Part shown: positions 25,760 to 33,670 of the stretch, one piece after another
Layout of the letters: each line of letters begins with the position of its first letter
Position numbering within the stretch: position 1 is the first letter of the stretch
Assembly: GCA_026399025.1 (NCBI GenBank)
Contig: JAPLRU010000037.1
Location: 59,389 to 123,388 of the forward strand
Length of the DNA: 64,000 bases
Direction of reading: 5' to 3'
Source: Methylobacter sp.
GTDB lineage: Bacteria; Pseudomonadota; Gammaproteobacteria; Methylococcales; Methylomonadaceae
Translations under genes and position numbers: made by a program
Notes under the pieces: generated by a model
The model's input: the letters and a program-made list of their open reading frames with translations, nothing else
Database searches by the model: none
What the model was told of the DNA's origin: nothing

Positions 25760-25962
25760 TTTGGCGAGTCAACACTTGTTATTTTTTTAAGTCATTTATT
25801 TAAAATTTTGCGTTTTGTTTGATCGAAATAAATCGATTAGTCGACGAAAAGCGCACTATTAGGCTGGGCAGCCGCAAGCTATTTGGTGCGTCAAAGATGA
25901 AGTTGTATCGATAATTCGGCTCGCCTTACCCGACTGCCATAAGTATCTACACAAGTCCCGGC

Positions 25963-26060
25963 CCCTTCTCCTTTGAGAAAAAAGGTTGAGATAAGATAAG
26001 TAAAGTGTAAGTAGTTGATTTTATTCTCCTCACCCCAACCCTCTCCAGCAGGAGAGGGTG
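25963..26060. repeat. CTCTCC dispersed hairpin repeat (copy 1)
   Basis: CCTTCTCCTTTGAGAA-AAAAGG at one end and CCCTCTCCAGCAGGAGAGGG at the other, each a small hairpin. The same pair of hairpins occurs at 40.8 and 44.4 kb. Confidence 0.75.
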
Positions 26061-26142
26061 CCATATCGACTTATAACTCCTTGTATTTATAATACAAAAA
26101 GTTGTGTAGATAGTTATGCCCGGCTGCCGAATAAGTATGACC

Positions 26143-27498
26143 TTACAATTGCGTGTTCGACCAACCGCCGCCCAAGGCCTGATAAAGCTGCACCATTGCC
26201 ACCAAAACGTCCTGCCGGGCTTGGACTTGACCGTTCTCGGCATTCAATAAACTGCGTTGAGTTGAAAGCAGGGTTTGATAATCGATTGCGCCGAGCCGGT
26301 AGCGGTCCAAGGAAAGCCGATACGCCAGTCGGGCTTGGTCCAGCGCCTCCGCCAACGCTTGCAGACGGCGCGTCGAGTTACTGCGTACCGCAGCGGCATC
26401 TTCAACTTCCTTAAACGCCGTTAACACCGTTTTCCGATAAACTTCGACTAATTCGGCATTGCGGGCTTGCGCATTTTCCAACCCGCCTTCCAGTCGCCCG
26501 CCCTGAAACAACGGTTGGGCCAAGCTGGAAGCCATCGCCAAAGCCACGCCTGCCGGTTGCGGCGAGGCCAAAACCGCGTCCAGATTCAATTGCAGCCTCG
26601 GATAAAAAGCGGCTCGGGCCACGCCGATGTCGGCGTTGGCGGCGATCAGTTCCATTTCAATTTGCCGAACATCCGGCCTGCGCTCCAGCAGGCTTGCAGG
26701 TTGCAGCGCATTCACCTCCGGCAATAGCATGTCGAAAAAACGCTCGACCTTGAAAGCCACCGTCTGAGGCGGATGACCCAGTAATATCGCCAACGCATTC
26801 TCCGCCAAGGTGTATTGCTGGATCACTAAGTCCAAACTGGCGCGCGCGGTGGCCAGCTCGGTTTGCTGCTGCGCCACATCCAGCGCCGATACCGCACCGA
26901 CTTGGTAACGGGCTTCGACAATCGCCAGTACATTGCCGACATTTTCCAGGAATTCACCGGCAATACGCTTACGCTCAGCCAATGCCAGCAGATTGAAATA
27001 GGCTTGCCCGACATTGGACATCACCACCAACTGCAAGGCATCGCGGCTAAACACCGAACCGAGCAAGCGCGCCGAACCGGCATTGCTGCGAGCGCGATTA
27101 GCGCGCCATAAATCGACCTCGTAAGCGGCGATAAACTGCCCGCTTTGTTTCTGAGTATCGCCGCTATTGTTATGAGTATCGGTAAAATCGCCTTGCAATC
27201 CCAGCGACGGCCACAAGTTGGCGCCTGCAATCTTGGCCTGTGCGCGGGCTTGCTCGACACGCTGCCTAGCTGCGGACAGATCGTTATTGTAAAGTAGCGA
27301 TTCCGTTATCAGATGATTGAGTTCCGCACTGCCGAATGCCCGCCACCACTGCGGATCGACCGCGGATTTTTGCCGGGTCAGCATCGCATCGTGCCATTGG
27401 TCGGGCGTTTCAACGCCGGGCCGCTGAAAATCTGGCGCCAGATTGCAGGCGGTCAATAAAAATAACGCTGAGCTAATCGAAAGTTTATTTTTCATCAA
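26143..27498 (-). CDS. Outer-membrane efflux lipoprotein (NodT/OprM type)
   Basis: The 451-residue protein begins MMKNKLSISSALFLLTAC, a lipoprotein signal with lipobox LTAC, so it is lipid-anchored in the outer membrane. Two OEP repeats follow, with WWRAFGSAELNHLITESLLY, ASLLERRPDVRQIEMELIAA and IGVARAAFYPRLQLN, the OprM/NodT signatures. It is the outer channel for the MacAB pump encoded just upstream on the same strand. A CACGAAG palindrome lies in the 130-bp spacer, so it may be expressed somewhat independently. Confidence 0.9.
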   Translation of the reverse strand: MMKNKLSISSALFLLTACNLAPDFQRPGVETPDQWHDAMLTRQKSAVDPQWWRAFGSAELNHLITESLLYNNDLSAARQRVEQARAQAKIAGANLWPSLGLQGDFTDTHNNSGDTQKQSGQFIAAYEVDLWRANRARSNAGSARLLGSVFSRDALQLVVMSNVGQAYFNLLALAERKRIAGEFLENVGNVLAIVEARYQVGAVSALDVAQQQTELATARASLDLVIQQYTLAENALAILLGHPPQTVAFKVERFFDMLLPEVNALQPASLLERRPDVRQIEMELIAANADIGVARAAFYPRLQLNLDAVLASPQPAGVALAMASSLAQPLFQGGRLEGGLENAQARNAELVEVYRKTVLTAFKEVEDAAAVRSNSTRRLQALAEALDQARLAYRLSLDRYRLGAIDYQTLLSTQRSLLNAENGQVQARQDVLVAMVQLYQALGGGWSNTQL

Positions 27499-27523
27499 GA
27501 ATGTATTGAAGTGAAAGAAACAT

Positions 27524-27598
27524 GCACCACGAAGACACGAAGAACACGAAGTTTTATAAGCTTCGTGTTCTTCGTGTCTTCGTGTTCTTCGTGGTGAA
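27524..27598. repeat. CACGAAG palindrome (copy 4)
   Basis: CACCACGAAGACACGAAG inverted to CTTCGTG...CTTCGTGGTGAA around AAGTTTTATAAGCTT, located between macB and the efflux lipoprotein gene. Confidence 0.85.
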
Positions 27599-27627
27599 TG
27601 CTTTTAAATTTTGCTGGATAAGATATT

Positions 27628-29574
27628 TCACTCCGCAGCCAATGCCACTACAGGGTCCAACCCCGCCGCCTTACGCGCCGGCAAATAGCCGAACAACAAG
27701 CCGGTGCCGAATGCGCAGGAAAAAGCCAATATCGCCGGCAACGGCGAAAAAACCACCGCCATATCGAAATAGCGCAACACACCTCCCGCCGCAAAACCCA
27801 ACAATACGCCGATCAAGCCGCCCAGCGTACACACCACCGCCGCTTCGGTATTGAATTGCAGCAATATGTCGCGTCGGCGCGCGCCGGTGGCGATGCGGAT
27901 GCCGATTTCGCGGGTTCGTTCGGTTACGCTGACCAGCATGATATTCATCACGCCGATGCCGCCGACCAGTAAGGAAATCGCCGCGACGATGCCCAGCATC
28001 AAGGTAAAAGTATTCTGGGTCTCGGCGGCGCTTGCCAGAATCGATGCCATGTTGCGTATCCTGAAATCCTCAACTTGATGCCTTGCGAGCAATAAATCGG
28101 CAATGGCTTGTTGGGTGCTGTCGATCTGCGCGACATCGCGCACTTTTACGGTGATGCCGCCCAGATAATTTTGTCCGAACAGCCGAATCAATCCGGTGGT
28201 CAACGGCACAAATACCGCATCATCGCGGTCGCCTCCCATGGAATCGGCGCCCTTGGCGCTCATTACGCCGATCACTTCAAACGGAATATTGCCGACCATC
28301 ACGTAGCGCCCCACCGGATCGTCGCCGTCGGGAAACAGGATTTGCCTGACCGTTTGCCCCAGCACAAGCACCGGCGCATAGCGGCGCATATCGCGCTCGT
28401 CGAAGAAATCGCCGGCGGCAACCGGCCATTCGCGCACCACGGTCATGCTGGGCGCAACCCCCTGAACGCTGGTCGCATAATCGATATTGCCGTAACGCAC
28501 GGTCAGACGGGTATTGCGTTCGGGTGAGGCCCATTCGACATTAGCCAGCTCGGCAATGGCATCCGCATCGGCCGGAATCAGCGTAGCGACGTCGGAACTG
28601 CCGCGCAGCCCCGGCGCGCCGGGGCGCACCGACAGAATATTGGTGCCCATCGCCCGCATCTGATCCAGCACTTTTTCCTGGCTGCCCTGCCCCACCGCCA
28701 ACATCGCCACCACCGCGGCGACGCCGATCACAATGCCGAGCAGGGTCAACGCAGTGCGAAACAAATTGGCCCGCAACGAACGCAGCGCGGTTTTGGCCGC
28801 TTCCAGGAGTTCCGCCGCCAGCCCGGCCGCGCCGAGACCGCGATGTTGCAATGAAGGCAACAAACAGCCGCTACGATCCTCGCCGCTATCGCTGACGACT
28901 TTACCGTCGCGCAAGGTAATAATCCGTTGGGCATGAGCCGCGACTTTTTCGTCGTGAGTAATCAGCAAAATAGTGCGGCCTTCTCGATGCAAGTCACTCA
29001 ACAAGGCCATCACTTCTTTGCCGCTTTGGCTGTCGAGCGCGCCGGTCGGCTCGTCGGCCAAAATGACCGGCGGATCGTTGATCAAAGCGCGGGCAATGGC
29101 GACGCGTTGTTGCTGACCGCCGGATAATTGCATCGGCTTGTGCTTGCCGCGATCCGCCAACCCCAATTTCCCCAGCAACTGTAGAGCCCGGTTGTGGCGC
29201 TCGGTTTTCGACAATCCGGCATACAAAGCCGGTATTTCGACGTTTTCCGCCGCCGAAGCGTTATTAAGCAGGTTATAACGTTGGAATACGAAACCGAAAG
29301 TCTCCCGGCGCAAAGCCGCCAGCCGGTCGCCATCGAGCCCGGCCACGTCCTGGCCCAAAATCCGGTAACTGCCGACATTAGCTTTGTCGAGACAGCCGAT
29401 CAGGTTCATCAACGTCGATTTGCCGGAGCCGGATTGGCCGATGATCGCCACGAACTCGCCGGGCCAAATGGTCAGCGAAACATCGTCGAGCGCACGAACC
29501 AAGGTATCGCCGTTGGGGTAGTAACGCTGAATATTGCTGAGCGCCAGTAACGGCGTATCGGCTGCAATGCTCAT
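27628..29574 (-). CDS. macB: MacB-type ABC transporter (fused ATPase and permease)
   Basis: This 648-residue protein has the ABC ATPase first: Walker A GQSGSGKST (about residues 41-49), signature LSGGQQQRVAIARAL, Walker B VILADEPTGALD, and H-loop LLITHD. Then come a membrane helix (LTLLGIVIGVAAVVAMLAVG), a periplasmic MacB core, and three C-terminal helices with the FtsX motif (GGIGVMNIMLVSVTERTREIGIR). Full length for MacB. ATP hydrolysis drives a mechanotransmission pump that expels substrates already in the periplasm. Its start overlaps the macA stop by four bases. Substrates in this family include macrolides, toxins, lipopeptides and, for PvdRT-OpmQ, siderophores. Confidence 0.92.
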   Translation of the reverse strand: MSIAADTPLLALSNIQRYYPNGDTLVRALDDVSLTIWPGEFVAIIGQSGSGKSTLMNLIGCLDKANVGSYRILGQDVAGLDGDRLAALRRETFGFVFQRYNLLNNASAAENVEIPALYAGLSKTERHNRALQLLGKLGLADRGKHKPMQLSGGQQQRVAIARALINDPPVILADEPTGALDSQSGKEVMALLSDLHREGRTILLITHDEKVAAHAQRIITLRDGKVVSDSGEDRSGCLLPSLQHRGLGAAGLAAELLEAAKTALRSLRANLFRTALTLLGIVIGVAAVVAMLAVGQGSQEKVLDQMRAMGTNILSVRPGAPGLRGSSDVATLIPADADAIAELANVEWASPERNTRLTVRYGNIDYATSVQGVAPSMTVVREWPVAAGDFFDERDMRRYAPVLVLGQTVRQILFPDGDDPVGRYVMVGNIPFEVIGVMSAKGADSMGGDRDDAVFVPLTTGLIRLFGQNYLGGITVKVRDVAQIDSTQQAIADLLLARHQVEDFRIRNMASILASAAETQNTFTLMLGIVAAISLLVGGIGVMNIMLVSVTERTREIGIRIATGARRRDILLQFNTEAAVVCTLGGLIGVLLGFAAGGVLRYFDMAVVFSPLPAILAFSCAFGTGLLFGYLPARKAAGLDPVVALAAE

Positions 29575-30767
29575 AAACGCGGCACGCCCGCCGCCGGAGC
29601 GCCTTTATCCCTTTTCTTGTCGTCGCTACGCGCCACGGTTTGCAATTGCGCGCCGACCGCGACGCCATCGCGTATTTCCGCAAAACGCCGGGTTCGAAGG
29701 CCGACGTGAACGATTTTATCCTGCACGCCGTGCTCGGTGACTTCCTTAACCCGATAAGCGGCGCCGTTTGCATTGTCTTCATTACGCACATGTGCTCCCA
29801 ACGCGGAAACCGGTATCTGCGCAACCTGTTCGGCCTTGCCCAGTACGAAAAACATCTGCGTACTCATACCGGTCATCAATTGCCGATCATGATTGTCAAC
29901 ATCGACCAACACATTGTAAAGCACCACGTTATTGATCACTTCCGGGGTCGGCAGTATTTGCCGCACCTTACCCTGCCAGCGTCGTTCGCCGGAACCCAGC
30001 GTCGAAAAATACACCGGTAAATCGGGTTTCAAGCGCATTACATCGGCTTCGGCAACCTGAGCGCGCACAGTCATGGTATCGAGTTTGGCCAGCTGCAAAA
30101 TGGTCGGCGTTTGTTGATTGGCGTTCAGGGTTTGACCTTCTCGGGCTTTTTGATCGACCACGGTGCTCTCCATCGAAGCGAAAATTTTGGTGTAACCGAG
30201 ATTGGTTTTATCGCCGCTCAGCGCCGATTGAAGCTGCTCAATTTGCGCCTGGATGGAATCCGCAGTCGCCACGGCTTTTTTAAGGTTGAACTCGGCATTT
30301 TGATAATCCTGTTGACTGATGCCGTTGGTTTTCAATAGTTGACGATTACGCTCATACTGCTGTTGGGAAAAAACGATCTGCGCCTGCTGGCCGACCAGTT
30401 GCGCCTGTAAATTCTTGATATTGGCTTCATCGGCCTGCACTCGCGCCGCATAAATTCTGGGATCGATCTGGGCCAGCAACTGCCCGGCGCTAACGTTATC
30501 GCCGATCTGCACATAAATTTTCTGCAATTGACCGGTAACTTGAGCGCCGACATCGACAAACTCTTTCGGCTCCAGTTTGCCTTGAGCGGTGACGTTTTCT
30601 TCAATATCACCCAAGGTTACGGTGACCGTATTTTTGTCGGCGTCCTTCGATTGCTTGGGTTGCAGCAAGCTGAAGCCCATAGCTCCGGCAGCCATTAGCA
30701 GCATTAAAGAAATCCACAGAAATCGACTATGGAGAATTTGTCGGCATGTACGAAAGCGGGTTCGCAT
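29571..30767 (-). CDS. macA: MacA-type periplasmic adaptor
   Basis: A 398-residue membrane fusion protein: N-terminal helix FLWISLMLLMAAGAMGFSLL, then VTVTLGDIEENVTAQGKLEP and VGAQVTGQLQKIYVQIGDNV (first lipoyl half), a long coiled-coil hairpin (residues about 105-180, EANIKNLQAQLVGQQAQIVF and on), and the second half with ESTVVDQKAREGQTLNANQQ typical of MacA. The C-terminal barrel ends in RFAEIRDGVAVGAQLQTV. It forms the tripartite pump with MacB and the downstream outer-membrane lipoprotein. Confidence 0.9.
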   Translation of the reverse strand: MRTRFRTCRQILHSRFLWISLMLLMAAGAMGFSLLQPKQSKDADKNTVTVTLGDIEENVTAQGKLEPKEFVDVGAQVTGQLQKIYVQIGDNVSAGQLLAQIDPRIYAARVQADEANIKNLQAQLVGQQAQIVFSQQQYERNRQLLKTNGISQQDYQNAEFNLKKAVATADSIQAQIEQLQSALSGDKTNLGYTKIFASMESTVVDQKAREGQTLNANQQTPTILQLAKLDTMTVRAQVAEADVMRLKPDLPVYFSTLGSGERRWQGKVRQILPTPEVINNVVLYNVLVDVDNHDRQLMTGMSTQMFFVLGKAEQVAQIPVSALGAHVRNEDNANGAAYRVKEVTEHGVQDKIVHVGLRTRRFAEIRDGVAVGAQLQTVARSDDKKRDKGAPAAGVPRL

Positions 30768-30905
30768 GGTGATAATAAGAAAAATGACAAAAAAACAGGC
30801 AATGGATAGCAGCCGATTGTTTTATAAACAAAGGCGGCATCCGAGATGGTTAAATGCAGGATGCTATTAAATAGCGTAACTCGTAATAAATACCCCAGCG
30901 ACCCG

Positions 30906-31105
30906 AATAGTTCCCACGCTCCGGAGGCTGTGAAAGTATTCGTTTTAGAACAAAATCAAAAGCATTCACCACGAAGGCACGAAGATCACGAAGGAAAAAT
31001 AATTTTTTAAACTCAATGCATTGAAAACTTCGTGTTCTCGGCAATTGCTCCATGCATTGCTCTACCTCCTGCATCCCTGCAAGTCGTTCGTGCCTTCGTG
31101 GTGAA
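30906..31105. repeat. Composite repeat with CACGAAG palindrome interrupted by a nested insert (copy 5)
   Basis: CCCACGCTCCGGAGGCTGTG, then the palindrome at 30965-31105. The right arm is split near 31037 by about 49 bp (beginning TCGGCAATTGCTCC and ending TGCAAGTCG) absent from copies 1-4 and 7. The whole gap 30768-31141 contains only this element and the macA upstream region. Confidence 0.8.
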
Positions 31106-31141
31106 TATCTTATCGGCTCAATTTTTGCCGTCTGCCTAAAT

Positions 31142-32425
31142 CTAAGGCACAGGCGGTTTTACTTGGGCAAAAGGCGAAGGTGTGCCCGGAGGAACGCGTC
31201 GATCCTTACCCCATTTTTGATAATCGTCGGTTAATGTTTTCATGAAAGCGACAATGGCTTTTTCTTCATCCGCAGTAAGCCCCAGATTGCCCAGTTCGTC
31301 GTGATTAACATTTTGGGCGACTTCCGGGGCTGGCCAACCGGACTTTGCAAATCCGGCATCTTGGTTATCCGACACCGTGCCTAAGGTATCGCGGGTATTA
31401 TAAAAATGGACGGTTTGCTCCAGGGTGGCGAGAACGCCGTTGTGACCGTAGGGCGGCGTTAAAGCGATGTTTCTGAGCGACATCACCTTATGCTTGCCGA
31501 GCTCATTGCCATCCGGATCAAGCGCCGCAATATCGGTGCGCCCGCCGAGACCTAAATTAGGTTCGGGGTTGTTAGGAATTTTTACATTGCGTGGCAAGCC
31601 GATATTGTCGTAAGTAAAATCGGTAAACATCGGCGGGATGATATTGCCGTCTTTATCGGTACTTGCTTCGCTGATATGGCAAGCGGCGCAATTGCCTTTG
31701 TCGGCGTCGTTAAAAAGCGCTAAGCCTTTCTTTTCGATGGCCGTGAATTGGGTCATGCCGGCAAGGACATAATCAAATTTTGAAGTGAATTTATTAAAAA
31801 CCCGGCTTTGCTCAAAGGCGCCGATCGCCTTCGCCAGGTGTTGGTAAACGTCAGCCACCGCAGCGGGCGGCGTTGTTGCGTTATTAAGCGGAGGGACGGC
31901 ATTCAAATCCAGCTGATAAACCTGCCGAAATAATTTTCTGTAGTTTTTGTTTTCTTTTAAACGGCTAACGACCGACCACTCGTTAGGCATTGCCATTTCC
32001 AAGGGATTTAAAAAAGGCCCTTTGGCTTGCTCAGTTAAATCGCTTGCACGGCCGTTCCAAAATTGCCCGCCTACATACAGGCCTTCTACGTCATCCCAAT
32101 GAAACAAGGGGCTAAAGGCTGCATAAGCGGCCGTAGGCGCATTTAAAGTGCCTGTTTTGTCAGGAATGGAGCCCGCGGAAACGGCGCCGCCGGTTTTAAT
32201 ATTTTCAGGATCGACAAACGCAGGAACCTGTTTAGCCACGGCGTTTTGCGGCACGGGTTTTAGACTATGACAACTGGCGCAGGATTGGTTCCGGTTTAAA
32301 GATAAATTTTGATCTTCGTATAAGAGTTTGCCGAGCTGTTGCTCATCTGTCAGCGCTTCTTGGGCTTCTTGGGCTTCGCCGGCAAAACTCAAGCACAGCA
32401 TGAGTAGGGCGGTTTGTTTTTGCAT
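31142..32425 (-). CDS. Di-heme cytochrome c peroxidase (CcpA/MauG family)
   Basis: A 427-residue exported protein: signal peptide (ALLMLCLSFAGEA), first heme motif CASCH (about residue 49) and second CAACH (about 219). Other family segments are LGKLLYEDQNLSLNRNQSC, FWNGRASDLTEQAKGPFLNP and VMSLRNIALTPPYGHNGVLATLE. It should reduce hydrogen peroxide in the periplasm using cytochrome c, or, in MauG/MbnH-like members, modify a partner protein. A Fur-box-bearing hemP relic lies immediately upstream on the same strand, so the gene may be iron-regulated from that inherited promoter. MauG-like chemistry cannot be told from CCP here without structural comparison. Confidence 0.88.
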   Translation of the reverse strand: MQKQTALLMLCLSFAGEAQEAQEALTDEQQLGKLLYEDQNLSLNRNQSCASCHSLKPVPQNAVAKQVPAFVDPENIKTGGAVSAGSIPDKTGTLNAPTAAYAAFSPLFHWDDVEGLYVGGQFWNGRASDLTEQAKGPFLNPLEMAMPNEWSVVSRLKENKNYRKLFRQVYQLDLNAVPPLNNATTPPAAVADVYQHLAKAIGAFEQSRVFNKFTSKFDYVLAGMTQFTAIEKKGLALFNDADKGNCAACHISEASTDKDGNIIPPMFTDFTYDNIGLPRNVKIPNNPEPNLGLGGRTDIAALDPDGNELGKHKVMSLRNIALTPPYGHNGVLATLEQTVHFYNTRDTLGTVSDNQDAGFAKSGWPAPEVAQNVNHDELGNLGLTADEEKAIVAFMKTLTDDYQKWGKDRRVPPGTPSPFAQVKPPVP

Positions 32426-32452
32426 TATTAAATATCCTTTATCGCTATGGGT

Positions 32453-32560
32453 TCAATAAGAAGTGACGCTAAATAATGACTTGGTCAGCATTAGCTTACC
32501 CCGACGAGTCAATCGTAACCGGGATTTTCATTGGCATATAGCATCGTATGCAGTTAGCTT
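32453..32560 (-). pseudogene. Degenerate second copy of hemP
   Basis: The minus strand reads RLRLTRRGKLMLTK, then SLFSVTSY and stop, against RLRLTRQGKLILTK at the end of intact hemP at 25.5 kb. Upstream, a one-base frame change and stop codons break the frame (YANEN aligned with HAGEE in the other frame). No intact start is present. The upstream DNA is also homologous to that of hemP: both have TCATTTG-n-n-GAGTCAA next to a Fur box. It is therefore a duplicated, decayed hemP that left its control region in front of the di-heme peroxidase gene. Confidence 0.7.
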
Positions 32561-32654
32561 TGCGCTGTGTAACCGGCCAACATGATGTTCCGCCTTGTAA
32601 AAGGTAATTAAAACGGCTCAATGAAGGCCGAAAAATATTCGCTCACGACTTAAA

Positions 32655-32669
32655 TGATAGTAATTCTCA
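32655..32669 (-). promoter_or_regulatory. Fur box upstream of hemP relic and di-heme peroxidase
   Basis: TGATAGTAATTCTCA matches TGATAAT-n-ATTATCA at 12 of 14 informative positions. It lies about 230 bp upstream of the peroxidase start, with the relic between them. It could also affect the plus-strand gene at 32977. Confidence 0.7.
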
Positions 32670-32976
32670 TTTGATGAGTCAAACGCTTTTTGAAATTCCG
32701 GCTAAATTGTTCAAAAGTGAGCAAGCTCATACGACGGCTAATGCAGGCCCCATCGGCTATTCGAAACTACGGCAAATTGATATTAACCGATACCGATGCA
32801 GAATTGAGTATCACTTTTTTAGGAAACTTTTTACCTACGGCACAATCAAGACAGTTAAGATATTGACTAAAAATGCTAAAACACTTAGCCTAAAAACAAG
32901 AAACCCAGTTCCGCTGCTTGAACCGGATTTCTAGACCTGAGATGTACTTCATAACAATTAAAACCAGGGAATTTTC

Positions 32977-33516
32977 ATGAATAAATTTAAGCTTTTAATC
33001 GCATCGTTAAGCGTGGTGGGCAGCATGTCGAGTCTGGCTGCAAACAACAATCAAGCGCCCCCCGTTGGATTTGCTTTTACCGCGGCAAGCATAGGTTCAA
33101 ATCAATACTTGGGAGTCTATCTTTCAACTCCGCCGACACCAACCAAACCCACAACGACTGAAGAAAACCCAGCCACTCCCCCGACCTGCAGCGCGAATAT
33201 TCAAGTACTGGGTATGGACGGCTTGCCGATTGGCGATGCTTTCCCCACTCAAACTATTGCACCAGGAAGCGCCGTGTTTTTAAAAGTGGCTGAAGCAAGC
33301 GCCGATGCCGTGCTCGCGCCGCAATATTTTAACGTGAGCGTCAAAACAACGCCTCCGGCGACGACACCGTCAAACCCTAATCATCCCCACAAAACCAAAG
33401 CGCTTGACCCTTGTGCGGGACTGACCGGAACATTGGGCGTCTACGACAAAGTAACGCAAGACCTACAAGTATTGCTGCCCATACTGCCTGCTCCGGCAAA
33501 ATTGCAAGGCAATTAA
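32977..33516 (+). CDS. Small secreted protein, unknown function
   Basis: A 179-residue protein with a clear signal peptide (MNKFKLLIASLSVVGSMSSLAA, cut before NNN). The mature part has two Pro/Thr-rich stretches (TPPTPTKPTTTEENPATPP and KTTPPATTPSNPNHPHK) that flank a compact middle segment. Cys residues at about 63 and 146 could form one disulfide. It resembles a periplasmic or secreted protein with flexible linkers. No family is recognised. A GGGA site precedes the ATG. It lies divergent to the peroxidase gene and may share the Fur-controlled region. Confidence 0.75.
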   Translation: MNKFKLLIASLSVVGSMSSLAANNNQAPPVGFAFTAASIGSNQYLGVYLSTPPTPTKPTTTEENPATPPTCSANIQVLGMDGLPIGDAFPTQTIAPGSAVFLKVAEASADAVLAPQYFNVSVKTTPPATTPSNPNHPHKTKALDPCAGLTGTLGVYDKVTQDLQVLLPILPAPAKLQGN

Positions 33517-33569
33517 ATTCAAAAAAAGCTAGGATCGATTATTAAGAAACGAGCCTAGAATCAAGTAGC

Positions 33570-33597
33570 TTCCAGCCCCTTTGCAAAGGGGCTGGAA
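33570..33597. terminator. Perfect 28-nt palindrome after the secreted protein gene
   Basis: TTCCAGCCCCTTTG is exactly inverted in the next 14 bases. It stands between two convergent genes (33516 and 33671) and would form a stable hairpin in either transcript. There is no T run, so it may be a bidirectional end signal or a palindromic repeat. Confidence 0.55.
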
Positions 33598-33670
33598 ATC
33601 AAAGTCCATCGCTTTGAATCCCTATCGCCGGACACAGCCATACCGTCCCGCTCGAAACAGTTTACGCTGA

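Larger units (their letters stand above)
25736..26142. other. Gap with the hemP promoter region and a CTCTCC hairpin repeat
   Basis: Contains the Fur box (25745-25759), an AT-rich promoter stretch around 25770-25810, and the dispersed CTCTCC-type repeat (25963-26060). No coding region is supported. Confidence 0.6.
32426..32976. other. Gap holding the hemP relic, a Fur box and upstream regions of two divergent genes
   Basis: Contains the degenerate hemP (32453-32560), the Fur box (32655-32669) and an AT-rich stretch upstream of the small secreted protein at 32977. An open frame at 32671-32934 has no coding character. Confidence 0.6.

Noticed and set aside
32671..32934. 87-codon plus-strand open frame
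   Set aside because: It starts inside the Fur-box region with a weak start codon context and shows no protein-like pattern; the secreted protein at 32977 follows in its own frame.
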